From positions 186,001 through 250,000 of the forward strand of contig NZ_FTNM01000001.1 of NCBI RefSeq assembly GCF_900156415.1: DNA of 64,000 nucleotides, given 5' to 3'. The notes beneath the pieces were generated by a model. The model worked only from the letters and a program-made list of their open reading frames with translations, did no database searches and was not told the origin of the DNA. The stretch comes from Pontibacter lucknowensis (lineage in GTDB: Bacteria > Bacteroidota > Bacteroidia > Cytophagales > Hymenobacteraceae). A program made the translations under genes and the position numbers. This document shows positions 26,745 through 36,161 of this stretch, one piece after another. The stretch's first letter is position 1, and every line of letters begins with the position of its first letter.

Positions 26745-26878
26745 GGGAGTTGGGGTTGAGTGGAGTAAGATTGTTATCTTTTTATAAATAGTGTTTTTAG
26801 CAGGTAACGGTGTTCGTGTATACCTTGTGAGAGGCCATCAGCCGAAGCATAGTGTATAAACTTTGTTGCACGTCGCTT

Positions 26879-27490
26879 TTATTCATCCCAGTTAGGCCTT
26901 TTATAACCGATTATATTCTCTGTCTTTGATTCTTTTAATAGTTCTTCATACTCAGTACTATTAATAGCTTTGATTTCTTTGAGCCAGCTTAGGTGACCTT
27001 GCTTTACCTCGTAAGGTGTATCTGTGTCAAAACTTGTGTATTTATTTTTATAATGAAGTCGCATAGCATTGTGAATCGCCTCGATGAAAGAGGATACTGA
27101 TTCTTTATCGGGCTTCACTGCTAATAATTCCAAAGCCTTTTGACCACCCGTCAAGTAGATAACATCTTTGTTTCTACTATAAAAAGACATAACAGTCATA
27201 ATTGAAAAGAATCCCAAAGCTCCAACCCAAAACAGTTGCTGCGAAAATGGCTCTTTATCGATGATAGAACTTATTATCAGTCCAATGTAAAGTAAGTCGA
27301 ATACTAAAAAGATGTAAAAAGGAATGTTTGCTGATTTAACCCTCTTTTTGATTATATCAAAACCAAGTTCTTCAAACCTGATTCTGTACTCAAGGTCTTC
27401 CCTAATATCCTTTGTTTTTATGAGCAAACCATCATCCTCAATGGTAACTTCTTTTTTAGAAGCCCAACTTTTTTGAATTAATTGTATCAT
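26879..27490 (-). CDS. Two-helix membrane protein of unknown function
   Basis: From ATG 27490 it is 203 residues: a polar N-terminal domain, two adjacent membrane helices (about 75-125; FYIFLVFDLLYIGLIISSI and a second), and a cytoplasmic C-terminal domain (LHYKNKYTSFDTDTPYEV...IKAINSTEYEELLKESK). The C-terminal part resembles short-SHOCT or bacterial PH-like membrane proteins only loosely. The gene is noticeably richer in A/T than its neighbours and lacks the AGGTATA 7-mer, both hints of recent acquisition. A longer frame to 27586 exists but its leader looks non-coding. Confidence 0.7.
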   Translation of the reverse strand: MIQLIQKSWASKKEVTIEDDGLLIKTKDIREDLEYRIRFEELGFDIIKKRVKSANIPFYIFLVFDLLYIGLIISSIIDKEPFSQQLFWVGALGFFSIMTVMSFYSRNKDVIYLTGGQKALELLAVKPDKESVSSFIEAIHNAMRLHYKNKYTSFDTDTPYEVKQGHLSWLKEIKAINSTEYEELLKESKTENIIGYKRPNWDE

Positions 27491-27643
27491 CTTACTCTTC
27501 TTGAAATGTCGTGCAACTTGTAGATAAACGCAATTACCTACGTTTATCCTACCAAATATAGCAGATATCAGTAACTTAGTTATCATTCTTCCCTCCCCTC
27601 CTATAAACTAAAGCCTCCTTACCACTATCGCTTCAGAATACCT

Positions 27644-27652
27644 TATATTTGC
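27644..27652 (+). promoter_or_regulatory. -7 promoter element of kdtA
   Basis: TATATTTGC matches TAnnTTTGC exactly, 55 bases before the TTG start. Confidence 0.55.
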
Positions 27653-27707
27653 AGCTTGAAGACAGCGTACAAATCGCGACGCTGTCATGCTATAGCTCAA
27701 AACATAT

Positions 27708-28949
27708 TTGAAACTACTCTACGACATCGGACTGAAAGCTTACCAGGCGGCTATCGCGTTGGCAGCCCCTTTTCACCAAAAGGCAAAGCTGATGCAGACG
27801 GGACGTGCGGAGCAGTTTGAGCGGATGGCGCAGAAGCTGCAGGGGAACACGGTGCCGGTGGTGTGGTTTCATTGCGCGTCGCTAGGGGAATTTGAGCAAG
27901 GGCGGCCAGTCATCGAGGCATTTCGGGAGGAGTTTCCAGGATATAAGGTGGTGCTGACCTTCTTCTCCCCTTCTGGCTACGAGGTGCGCAAAAACTACGC
28001 GGGCGCCGACTACATCTTCTACCTGCCGCTCGATAGCCAAAGCAACGCCAAACGTTTTCTGGACATCGTGCAGCCGAAGCTGGCCGTGTTCGTGAAGTAC
28101 GAGTTCTGGCACTACTACTTGCAGACGATGCAGGAGCGGGCTATACCTGTGCTGTCCATTTCAGCTATCTTCCGTCCCGACCAGGTGTTCTTCAAACCTT
28201 ACGGCGGTTTCAACCGCAGCATGCTGCAGCGCTTCACGCATATTTATACCCAAAACGAGGCCTCACTGAAACTCCTGCAAGGTATAGGCATAGCCAAAGC
28301 CAGCGTTGCCGGCGACACCCGTTTCGACCGGGTGCTGCAAACGGCGGCCAGCGTGAAGACTATACCTGAGGTGGAGGCTTTTGCGCAGGGCAAGGAGGTG
28401 TTTATGGTGGGCAGTAGCTGGCCAGCGGATATCGAGGTGCTCTTGCCGCTGATTCAAAAGCACCGGCAAGGTATACAGTTCATCATCGCCCCGCACGAGA
28501 TTCACGAAAGCGGCATCAGTCAACTCATGCAACAGCTCGGTGAGAGTGCCGTGCGTTTTTCGCAGGCCAAAGAGGCGGACGCTGGCAGGTATAACGTGCT
28601 GGTGATTGACAACATCGGCATGCTTTCGTCGCTCTACAGCTACGGCACATATGCCTACATTGGCGGGGCTTTCGGCAAGGGGCTGCACAACACATTAGAG
28701 GCAGCGGTGTTTGGGCTGCCGCTGTTCTTCGGGCCGAAGTTTGAGAAGTTTCAGGAAGCGAAGGATCTGGTACAGTTGGGTTGCGCCTTCCCGATAAACA
28801 ATGCAGAGGAGCTGATGCAGGCATTTGAGCGGGTGCATAACACGCCCGGACTGCGCCAAGGTATAACCGACAAAGAAAAAACTTACGTACACGAACAGGC
28901 GGGCGCCACAGCCAAAATTATGGCCGATGTGCGTCAGCTGTTGAAATAA
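27708..28949 (+). CDS. waaA: 3-deoxy-D-manno-octulosonic acid transferase
   Basis: KdtA/WaaA adds Kdo to lipid A precursor at the inner membrane. It is 413 residues of GT-B fold: N-terminal hydrophobic anchor (LYDIGLKAYQAAIALAAPF), VWFHCASLGEFEQGRPVI, VLTFFSPSGYEVRKNY, VKYEFWHYYL, and the C-terminal VGSSWP...FIIAPHE and YIGGAFGKGLHNTLEAA. The start is a TTG: the KLLYDIGLKAY N-terminus matches the family and the next Met is 28 residues in, while an in-frame stop lies just upstream. It is 5 bases from rsgA. Confidence 0.95.
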   Translation: MKLLYDIGLKAYQAAIALAAPFHQKAKLMQTGRAEQFERMAQKLQGNTVPVVWFHCASLGEFEQGRPVIEAFREEFPGYKVVLTFFSPSGYEVRKNYAGADYIFYLPLDSQSNAKRFLDIVQPKLAVFVKYEFWHYYLQTMQERAIPVLSISAIFRPDQVFFKPYGGFNRSMLQRFTHIYTQNEASLKLLQGIGIAKASVAGDTRFDRVLQTAASVKTIPEVEAFAQGKEVFMVGSSWPADIEVLLPLIQKHRQGIQFIIAPHEIHESGISQLMQQLGESAVRFSQAKEADAGRYNVLVIDNIGMLSSLYSYGTYAYIGGAFGKGLHNTLEAAVFGLPLFFGPKFEKFQEAKDLVQLGCAFPINNAEELMQAFERVHNTPGLRQGITDKEKTYVHEQAGATAKIMADVRQLLK

Positions 28950-28954
28950 AACGA

Positions 28955-29878
28955 ATGAAAGGAGTTGTAGTAAAATCGACGGGGTCATGGTATCTGGTGC
29001 GTGACGAGGAGGGCAAGCTGCACCGGGCGCGTCTGCGCGGCAAGTTCAAGCTCAAGGGCATGAAGGTGAGCAATCCGCTGGCCGTGGGCGACCGTGTGGA
29101 GTTCGATGTGGAGACTACGGGCGAAGACACCGCTGTGATCCACAAAATCGAAGACCGCGAAAACTACATTATCCGTAAATCCACGCACAAGGCCGAGCAC
29201 GCGCACATCATCGCCGCCAACCTCGACCAGGCCCTGCTCATTGCCACTTTGGTGTCGCCGCGCACTTCTTTCGGCTTCATCGACCGCTTTCTGGTCACGG
29301 CTGAGGCCTATGGTATACCTACCGTGATTGTCTACAACAAAACCGACCTCTACGACGAGGACATGCAGGAGTACCAGCGGCAGATCGCCTACCTGTACGA
29401 GCGCATCGGCTATAAGGTGATGGCTGTATCGGCACATACCAACGAAGGTATAGACGAGCTCAAAGAGCTGCTGCACGGCAAAACTTCCCTCTTCTCCGGC
29501 CACTCAGGCGTAGGCAAGTCCACACTTATCAATCTGATCGTACCTGACCTCGACCTGAAAACCTCCGAAATCTCCGGCTTCTCCGACAAAGGCGTGCACA
29601 CGACTACTTTCGCCGAGATGTTCGAAATAGACCCCGAAACCTTCATCATCGACACGCCCGGCATTAAAGAGCTCGGCATCGTCGACATCCCCAAACAAGA
29701 GCTCGGCCACTTCTTCCCCGAAATGCGCGAGCGCCTCAACCAGTGCCGCTTCAACAACTGCACCCACTTCAACGAACCCGGCTGCGCCATCGTAGAAGCC
29801 GTCCGCAAAAACGAAATTGCCCTGACCAGGTATGAGAGTTACCTGAGTATGCTACAGGGAGAGGATAACAGAAAGTAA
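28955..29878 (+). CDS. rsgA: Ribosome small subunit-dependent GTPase A
   Basis: A circularly permuted GTPase that checks 30S maturation. It is 307 residues: OB-fold N-terminus, NKTD (G4) before the P-loop GHSGVGKSTL, DTPGIKELG (G3), and a zinc-binding tail CRFNNCTHFNEPGC. Directly downstream of waaA with a 5-base gap, so cotranscribed. Confidence 0.96.
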   Translation: MKGVVVKSTGSWYLVRDEEGKLHRARLRGKFKLKGMKVSNPLAVGDRVEFDVETTGEDTAVIHKIEDRENYIIRKSTHKAEHAHIIAANLDQALLIATLVSPRTSFGFIDRFLVTAEAYGIPTVIVYNKTDLYDEDMQEYQRQIAYLYERIGYKVMAVSAHTNEGIDELKELLHGKTSLFSGHSGVGKSTLINLIVPDLDLKTSEISGFSDKGVHTTTFAEMFEIDPETFIIDTPGIKELGIVDIPKQELGHFFPEMRERLNQCRFNNCTHFNEPGCAIVEAVRKNEIALTRYESYLSMLQGEDNRK

Positions 29879-29948
29879 ATCACACCCAACTTATTTAACC
29901 ATCCCCCCTCCATAACGTTACAGAAAGCCTAACCATACCTGTACTGTT

Positions 29949-30650
29949 ATGAAAATTGAAAACGCGAATATCCTGATCACAGGCGGCACACTCGGCATCG
30001 GCTATGCCACGGCCAGACTACTCATCGAACACGGCGCAAACGTAGCCATTACAGGTCGTGACGAGAAACGCACGCACAAAGCAGCCAGGGAACTCGGCGC
30101 CATGCCGATCACAGCTGATGTGGCGAATCCGGATGACGTGAAGCAGACTTTTAAAACCTTCATGAATGAATACGGCAGGTTAGATGCACTGATCAACAAT
30201 GCAGGCATCGGCTACTCCAAAAGATTAGAGGATGTATCGCTGGAAGACTTTCAGCAAATCTATAGCGTGAACGTGTTCGGAGCAGCCATGATGGGAAAGC
30301 GGGCGGCTGAGATCTTCAAAAAACAGAACTACGGCAACATCATCAACATTGGCTCTACAGCTGCTACTAAAGGCTATGAGGGCGGTACGGTATACGCTTC
30401 TTCTAAATTTGCCTTACGCGGCATGACACAGTGCTGGCAGATGGAACTACGCCCCTACAATGTGCGGGTTATGTTGCTGAATCCGAGCGAGGTTACCACG
30501 GCATTTGGGCGTGAAGAACGGGAAGAGCGCGACAGCCAGCCAAACAAACTACGCGGTCGCGAGATTGCGCGGGCGATCAAAGGAGCGCTGGAACTCGATG
30601 ACAGGGGCTTTATACCTGAGATGGCCGTCTGGGCGACAAATCCTTTCTAA
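29949..30650 (+). CDS. SDR-family oxidoreductase
   Basis: A 233-residue classical SDR with TGGTLGIG, NNAGIG, an IGSTAA serine and the YASSK catalytic pair. NADP(H) preference is suggested by AITGRDEKR. It is probably a 3-oxoacyl-ACP-reductase-like enzyme of unknown substrate. Convergent with the fasciclin gene, 7 bases apart. Confidence 0.9.
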   Translation: MKIENANILITGGTLGIGYATARLLIEHGANVAITGRDEKRTHKAARELGAMPITADVANPDDVKQTFKTFMNEYGRLDALINNAGIGYSKRLEDVSLEDFQQIYSVNVFGAAMMGKRAAEIFKKQNYGNIINIGSTAATKGYEGGTVYASSKFALRGMTQCWQMELRPYNVRVMLLNPSEVTTAFGREEREERDSQPNKLRGREIARAIKGALELDDRGFIPEMAVWATNPF

Positions 30651-30657
30651 GCTAAGC

Positions 30658-31287
30658 TTACAGGATAGTTTCTTCCACTGGCACGAGTACCTTGTCTATC
30701 GTATGCAGCACACCATTGCTACTCATTCCATCAGGATCCTCAATCACAGCACTGTCAATGCGCACGTTACTTTTGTGCTTTGTGACTTTCAGTTGCCGTC
30801 CTGCCGCTGTTTTCAGGATGGCGCCGTCCTGCAAGTCGCTTGTGGTCAGCTTGCCTGCTATAATGTGATTGTTGAGTACTTGCTGTAGCAGTTCCCGGTG
30901 ATCTGGGCTATTCAGGTTCTCACGCAAACTATCAGGCAAGGCCTGAAAGGCTGCCTCGGTGGGAGCAAATACGGTATAGGGGCCCGTTCCACTCAGACTT
31001 TTTGCAACGCTAGCCGTGCGCAAAAGCGAGCTGAAAGTACTCAGGTCATTGTTTGCTGCTACATTATCGAGTAAACTGCGTGCAGATACACGGGCAGCCT
31101 CGGTGCCGCCCGGAATCTGGCGTGCAGTGCTGGCTTGCGGCTCCACAGGCCCATTCGTCTGCAGGGCATTGGAGCTTTCCTGTAGGTCGGCTTCGTTTCC
31201 GGTTTGGGTATCCTTGGGCTGATCACAGGCAGTAAGCAGCAGCATGGCGAGCCCAAACAGGGTTAATATGTAGGAATTTGCTTTCAT
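30658..31287 (-). CDS. Fasciclin-domain lipoprotein
   Basis: A 209-residue protein with lipobox LLLTAC (Cys21), a polar linker to about residue 65 and one FAS1 domain. The domain shows the H1 motif GPYTVFAPTEAAFQALPDSL, the NNHIIAGKL segment and the H2 motif SNGVLHTIDKVLVP. FAS1 domains mediate adhesion at the cell surface. No partner genes are nearby. Confidence 0.93.
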   Translation of the reverse strand: MKANSYILTLFGLAMLLLTACDQPKDTQTGNEADLQESSNALQTNGPVEPQASTARQIPGGTEAARVSARSLLDNVAANNDLSTFSSLLRTASVAKSLSGTGPYTVFAPTEAAFQALPDSLRENLNSPDHRELLQQVLNNHIIAGKLTTSDLQDGAILKTAAGRQLKVTKHKSNVRIDSAVIEDPDGMSSNGVLHTIDKVLVPVEETIL

Positions 31288-31435
31288 AGGAGGCTCAGGT
31301 TTTAGTCTAATTCACGGGTCGCGCTATAGTACAATTACTGTTTTAAGGCGCTTCAAGTTTTAGCAAATACCAAGCCAGTAGCCTCTTCAGCCAAATCGGC
31401 CTGTTGGTCGACTGGCTGCCAATGGATATTTTGCG

Positions 31436-31443
31436 TACTTTTG
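31436..31443 (+). promoter_or_regulatory. -7 promoter element of the cyclophilin gene
   Basis: TACTTTTG matches TAnnTTTG, 38 bases before ATG 31482. Confidence 0.5.
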
Positions 31444-31481
31444 TAGTTGATAGTATTACATTACCTCAAACGAATAGAATT

Positions 31482-31943
31482 ATGAGCACTGCAGAAATCC
31501 ATACCGCCAAAGGCGTCATGAAAGTAGAATTTTACGATAAAGACGCCCCTAAAACGGTTCAGAATTTTAAAGACCTGGCCAAGAAAGGCTTTTATGATGG
31601 CTTGACATTCCACCGTGTAATTCCTGACTTCGTGATTCAGGGCGGTTGCCCTAACTCACGTGAAGGCGCTAAGGGTGTACCAGGCACAGGTGGCCCGGGC
31701 TACAAAATCGATTGCGAACTGACTGGCGAAAACCAGTACCATGACCGTGGCGTGCTGAGCATGGCCCATGCCGGCCGCAACACCGGTGGGTCGCAGTTCT
31801 TCATCTGCCATAGCCGTAAGAATACAGCACACCTCGACCGTAACCATACCTGCTTCGGCAAAGTGGTAGAAGGCCTGGACGTGATCGACCAGATCAAAGC
31901 CAATGACAAAATTGAAAAGATCGTGGTGAGCGAGGAGGCATAA
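31482..31943 (+). CDS. Cyclophilin-type peptidyl-prolyl isomerase
   Basis: A 153-residue single-domain cyclophilin, cytoplasmic by lack of signal. It has FHRVIPDFVIQGG, with the catalytic Arg and Phe of the active site, LSMAHAGRNTGGSQFFI and HLDRNHTCFGKVVEG. The frame is open back to 31404, but the -7 element at 31436 and the family N-terminus (AEIHTAKGVMKVEF) favour 31482. A terminator follows. Confidence 0.95.
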   Translation: MSTAEIHTAKGVMKVEFYDKDAPKTVQNFKDLAKKGFYDGLTFHRVIPDFVIQGGCPNSREGAKGVPGTGGPGYKIDCELTGENQYHDRGVLSMAHAGRNTGGSQFFICHSRKNTAHLDRNHTCFGKVVEGLDVIDQIKANDKIEKIVVSEEA

Positions 31944-31969
31944 GCTTATCGACACTAGATCATCTAACC

Positions 31970-31998
31970 AAAAAGACCGCACCAGTTGCGGTCTTTTT
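31970..31998 (+). terminator. Intrinsic terminator after cyclophilin gene
   Basis: Perfect 12-bp stem AAAAAGACCGCA/TGCGGTCTTTTT with a 5-base loop. Confidence 0.88.
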
Positions 31999-32217
31999 CT
32001 TTTATAAAACCGCTCTATCGGGCCCCACTGAGCATTAAATTCCGGAATTGAGATATTCCGGCCTTTTCTGAAGGATTTTGCTTAATTTTACCTGACGCGG
32101 GCATACTTTACAGGCTCTTTGGCGGCGCCATACCTGATATTTTGCCTGCACGCATTAATCTGAACCTTACACCAAACATGGGTGGGCTCGTTTACATTGC
32201 CCGCCACCATCCTGTTT

Positions 32218-33531
32218 ATGAAGAAGTTAGCCCTGCACTGGCAGATTCTTATTGGTATGGCCCTCGGGGTAGCATGGGGAATCTCTGCCAGCTCCTTCGG
32301 CCTTATCGAGTTCACTGCCGACTTTATCAAACCCTTTGGCACCATCTTTATCAACCTGCTCAAGCTGATCGCGGTGCCATTGGTACTCGTGTCGCTGATA
32401 ACAGGGGTGGCCAGTCTGAGTGATGTGAGCAAGCTCTCGCGCATTGGTACCAAAACCATCGGCATGTACATTATGACCACTATCGTGGCGGTAGTGCTGG
32501 GCTTGATTATTGTGAACCTGGTGGAGCCGGGCAAGGCTTTCTCACCTGAGAAGCGGGAAGAGTTTAAATCGCAGTTTGCAGCTACCACCGAGCAGCGATC
32601 ATCCGATGCAGCCGCAGTAGAGCAACAGGGTCCTTTGCAGGCGCTGGTCGATATTGTGCCGGACAATATTTTCGGGGCGATGACCAACAACAGCAGCATG
32701 CTGCAGGTGATCTTCTTCGCACTGCTTTTTGGCATCGCACTTATCATGATTCCCAAAGATAAGTCTGCCCCCATCAATGCCTTTTTCGACGGTGTCAACC
32801 TGGTTATACTCAAGATGGTAGACATCATCATGATGGCGGCTCCTTATGGCGTATTTGCCCTGCTGGCCGGACTGGTAGTGGATTTTGCAGGAGACGATCC
32901 GGCGGCTGCCGTTGAGCTGTTGCTGGTGCTGGGCTATTATGGCCTGGTCGTGATTGCAGGCCTTGCCATCATGATGCTTTTGGTATACCCAACACTTGTC
33001 GTGACCATCGGCAAAACAAAATACACAGACTTCTTTAAAGGCATTTTCCCGGCGCAGATGCTGGCGCTTTCCACTTCTTCCAGCGCGGCTACGCTTCCTG
33101 TTACCATGGAGCGCTGCGAGGAGCGACTGGGCATCAACCGTGAGATCACCAGCTTTGTGCTGCCGCTGGGTGCTACTATCAACATGGACGGTACCAGCCT
33201 TTACCAGTCTGTAGCTGCTGTGTTTATAGCGCAGGCTTATGGAATGGACCTCGACCTGATGACGCAGCTGGGCATTGTGATGACAGCGACGCTGGCCTCC
33301 ATTGGTGCCGCCGCCGTGCCGGGTGCTGGTGTGGTGATGCTTGTGATCGTGCTGCAGCAGGCAGGCATCCCGATCGAAGGTATCGCCCTGATCCTGGCCC
33401 CTGACCGTATTCTGGATATGCTCCGTACCACCGTGAACGTAACCGGCGATGCAACGGTAGCCATGGTGATCGCCCAAACAGAAGGTCAGTTACACCCTCC
33501 TTCACTGGAAGACGTGGGCCTGCACGACTAA
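32218..33531 (+). CDS. Dicarboxylate/amino acid:cation symporter
   Basis: A 437-residue member of the glutamate-transporter fold (DAACS/SLC1). It shows the serine-rich HP1 hairpin STSSSAATLPVT, the NMDGT motif of TM7 (Na+ site) and the HP2 region GAAAVPGAG, plus the Asp/Arg pocket near APDRILDMLRTTVNV. It likely takes up glutamate, aspartate or C4-dicarboxylates with Na+ or H+. An upstream GTG at 32182 is in frame; ATG 32218 (MKKLALHW) is preferred. The large loop about 110-150 (EKREEFKSQF...) is typical of bacterial members. A hairpin with 7-bp arms (32042-32061) lies upstream. Confidence 0.93.
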   Translation: MKKLALHWQILIGMALGVAWGISASSFGLIEFTADFIKPFGTIFINLLKLIAVPLVLVSLITGVASLSDVSKLSRIGTKTIGMYIMTTIVAVVLGLIIVNLVEPGKAFSPEKREEFKSQFAATTEQRSSDAAAVEQQGPLQALVDIVPDNIFGAMTNNSSMLQVIFFALLFGIALIMIPKDKSAPINAFFDGVNLVILKMVDIIMMAAPYGVFALLAGLVVDFAGDDPAAAVELLLVLGYYGLVVIAGLAIMMLLVYPTLVVTIGKTKYTDFFKGIFPAQMLALSTSSSAATLPVTMERCEERLGINREITSFVLPLGATINMDGTSLYQSVAAVFIAQAYGMDLDLMTQLGIVMTATLASIGAAAVPGAGVVMLVIVLQQAGIPIEGIALILAPDRILDMLRTTVNVTGDATVAMVIAQTEGQLHPPSLEDVGLHD

Positions 33532-33553
33532 TAAATTCAGAATATCCTTTTGG

Positions 33554-33584
33554 AACACAAGGCTGCCCCCTGCGGTCTTGTGTT
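33554..33584 (+). terminator. Intrinsic terminator after symporter gene
   Basis: Stem AACACAAG/CTTGTGTT with a 15-base loop, followed by T5. Confidence 0.7.
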
Positions 33585-33653
33585 TTTTTATGTACCTTGG
33601 TTAACTATACCGTACTCCAACAGGTATACAAAGGCACATTAAACAGCCTAGGC

Positions 33654-34388
33654 ATGAAGCAGAAAGACATGCAGCTATTCCGGCTATACCCACTTGGCGA
33701 CAGCGCCATTACGGTGCAGTTTGGCGATAGCATTGATGAAGCCACTCACACCAAGGTGCGCGCCTTCAGTACCTATCTGGACCGGCATCCTTTTACTGGC
33801 TTCAGAGAACAGGTGCCTGCTTTTAACACTGTCACGGTGTACTATGACCCCTGGCAGGCAAGTGAGCGAGGTTTTTACAACCCCTACACCCGCGTGACGG
33901 ACCAGCTACAGCACATGCTTAAAGTGGCCCGCGAAAATGGTAAAGGTACTAAGCCCCGTGTAGTGGAGATTCCGGTGTGTTACAATGGCTCCTTCGGCCC
34001 TGACCTGGAGTATGTAGCCCGGCATACCAAACTTACCCCTCAGGAAGTCATCGCCAGCCACGTACGCGGCAAGTACCAGGTATACATGATCGGCTTTGCG
34101 CCTGGCTTCCCCTACCTGGGCGGCATGGCGAAAAAGCTGGCTACTCCCCGCAAGCAAAACCCCAGACCGCGCATCCCTGCCGGATCGGTAGGTATAGCGG
34201 GCGGCCAGACAGGCATCTACCCCATCGAGACACCGGGTGGCTGGCAACTGATCGGCCGTACGCCACTCCGGCTTTTTGACCCCGACCGGGAGCAGCCCAG
34301 TCTGCTGCAGGCCGGTGATCAGGTGAAATTTGTGGCTATCTCTGAAAAAGAATACTGGCAGCGAAAGGAGAAATCGCATGGGGCTTGA
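33654..34388 (+). CDS. pxpB: 5-oxoprolinase subunit PxpB
   Basis: PxpB (KipI family) works with PxpC and PxpA in ATP-dependent hydrolysis of 5-oxoproline to glutamate. From ATG 33654 it is 244 residues. The cyclophilin-like C-terminal part carries the family motifs IGFAPGFPYLGGM, PRIPAGSVGIAGGQTGIYP and PGGWQLIGRTP. Other in-frame starts (33597, 33669) are possible. The ORF ends 11 bases inside pxpC, so the two are coupled. Confidence 0.94.
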   Translation: MKQKDMQLFRLYPLGDSAITVQFGDSIDEATHTKVRAFSTYLDRHPFTGFREQVPAFNTVTVYYDPWQASERGFYNPYTRVTDQLQHMLKVARENGKGTKPRVVEIPVCYNGSFGPDLEYVARHTKLTPQEVIASHVRGKYQVYMIGFAPGFPYLGGMAKKLATPRKQNPRPRIPAGSVGIAGGQTGIYPIETPGGWQLIGRTPLRLFDPDREQPSLLQAGDQVKFVAISEKEYWQRKEKSHGA

Positions 34389-35385
34389 GATCATAAAGCC
34401 AGGCCTGCTCACCACACTGCAGGATAAGGGCAGGTATGGACACCAGAAAGAGGGCATCATCACAAGCGGTGCCATGGATACCTTCGCCTCCCGGGTAGCC
34501 AATATGCTGGCTGGCAACCCGGAGCACGAAGCCGTGCTGGAAATAACGCTGATCGGACCTACGATACGCTTTACCGAGGACCAACTGATCGCCCTGACCG
34601 GCGCTGACCTGTCAGCTGAGCTTAACGGGGAGAAGCTGCGTCTGTGGCGTCCTTATTTTGTGAAGAGCGGCAGCATTTTGTCTTTTGGAGCACCCCAATC
34701 CGGCTGCAGGGCTTATATGGCCGTGTCGGGTGGTTTTGATATACCACAAGTGATGGGCAGCTACGCCACCTACCTGCAGGCAGGTATAGGCGGGTACCAG
34801 GGACGGGCACTGCAAGCCAGCGACTTTATACCTTGCAACAGCCCCACCGCTACAGGTATAGCGCTGTTTTCACAGGCAACAGGTACTACAGACGGCCACG
34901 ATTACCTAGCCGCCACCTGGACACCCGACCCGCAGTTCTACCCCAACTACAAGCCTAACCCGACCCTTCGGGCTATTAAAGGTCCTGAATTTGAGCTCTT
35001 CTCTGACACCAGCCAGGAGCAGATCTGGGTGGAGCGCTTTCAGGTATCAAGCCAGTCTGATCGGATGGGCTACCGGTTGCAGGGCGTATCATTATACCTG
35101 AACGAAGCGACGGAGCTTATCTCCACTGCTGTGACTTTTGGCACGGTACAGGTGCCGCCTGAGGGCAAGCCAATTGTGCTGATGGCCGACCACCAGACAA
35201 CAGGCGGTTACCCGCGCATCCTGCAGGTGATTAGCGTCGATTTGCCTATATTAGCCCAGGTTGCGCCGGGTCAGACCATTGCGTTTGAGGAAGTATCGCT
35301 GGAAGAAGCCCAGCAGCTTTACATCCGGCAGGAGCAGAACCTGACACAGCTGGCACACGCCATCCACCTAAAACACAGCAAATGA
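34378..35385 (+). CDS. pxpC: 5-oxoprolinase subunit PxpC
   Basis: KipA/PxpC family, 335 residues, the larger partner of PxpB. Motifs: [35 protein letters not shown], the [12 protein letters not shown] segment and [10 protein letters not shown], and [12 protein letters not shown]. The start at 34378 is preceded by AAAGGAG at a good distance, one of the few strong Shine-Dalgarno sequences in the window. Overlaps pxpA by four bases (ATGA). Confidence 0.94.
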   Translation: MGLEIIKPGLLTTLQDKGRYGHQKEGIITSGAMDTFASRVANMLAGNPEHEAVLEITLIGPTIRFTEDQLIALTGADLSAELNGEKLRLWRPYFVKSGSILSFGAPQSGCRAYMAVSGGFDIPQVMGSYATYLQAGIGGYQGRALQASDFIPCNSPTATGIALFSQATGTTDGHDYLAATWTPDPQFYPNYKPNPTLRAIKGPEFELFSDTSQEQIWVERFQVSSQSDRMGYRLQGVSLYLNEATELISTAVTFGTVQVPPEGKPIVLMADHQTTGGYPRILQVISVDLPILAQVAPGQTIAFEEVSLEEAQQLYIRQEQNLTQLAHAIHLKHSK

Positions 35386-36161
35386 ACACACCCCTCTCCG
35401 TTGACCTGAACTGCGACCTGGGCGAGAGTTTTGGCGCCTACCGTATAGGGAATGACGATCAAATACTTCCCTATGTCACTTCGGCCAACATTGCCTGTGG
35501 CTTTCATGCCGGCGACCCTGGCGTGATGCGTAAAACCGTGCAACTTTGTCTGCAGCACAATGTTGCCATCGGTGCCCATCCCGGCCTGCCCGACCTGGTG
35601 GGCTTTGGAAGGCGCAATATGGCTGTTTCGGCAGAGGAGGTATACGACATGGTCATTTACCAGATTGGCGCGTTGCAGGCTTTTGTGCAGGCCGAGGGCG
35701 GCACCCTTCACCACGTGAAACCGCACGGTGCCCTCTATAACATGGCCGCAACCGATGTCAAACTGGCCGAGGCCATTGCCGAAGCCGTTTACAAGGTAAA
35801 GCCCGAGGCACTGCTTTACGGGCTGGCCGGAAGTGAGCTGATAAAAGCCGCCAACCGGCTCAATCTGGTTGCTGCTAACGAAGTGTTTGCCGACCGTACC
35901 TACCAGCAGGACGGCACCCTTACCTCCCGTCGTCAGCCCGACGCATTCATCACCGACCCTGACAAAGCTGCCAGCCAGGTACTGCTGATGGTGCAGGAAG
36001 GTAAAGTACAGTCGCAGCAAGGCACCGACATAAATATACAGGCCGACACGATTTGCATACACGGCGATGGCCCGCATGCCCTGGAGTTTGCCCGCCATAT
36101 ACAAGAAACCCTGCAGCGCGAAGGTATAGCGCTTGCCACACCAAAAGTGCAGCGCCCATGA
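35382..36161 (+). CDS. pxpA: 5-oxoprolinase subunit PxpA
   Basis: LamB/YcsF family, 259 residues with a TIM-like barrel. Motifs: [12 protein letters not shown] at the N-terminus, [28 protein letters not shown] and [10 protein letters not shown], with metal/substrate-binding His and Asp residues, and CIHGDGPHA near the end. It completes the pxpBCA set. The stop overlaps the start of the transporter gene (ATGA). Confidence 0.95.
   Translation: MNTPLSVDLNCDLGESFGAYRIGNDDQILPYVTSANIACGFHAGDPGVMRKTVQLCLQHNVAIGAHPGLPDLVGFGRRNMAVSAEEVYDMVIYQIGALQAFVQAEGGTLHHVKPHGALYNMAATDVKLAEAIAEAVYKVKPEALLYGLAGSELIKAANRLNLVAANEVFADRTYQQDGTLTSRRQPDAFITDPDKAASQVLLMVQEGKVQSQQGTDINIQADTICIHGDGPHALEFARHIQETLQREGIALATPKVQRP

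Noticed and set aside
32599-33477. 292-codon minus-strand frame over the symporter gene
   Set aside because: His/Gln-rich composition typical of a shadow of hydrophobic codons; no recognisable domain.
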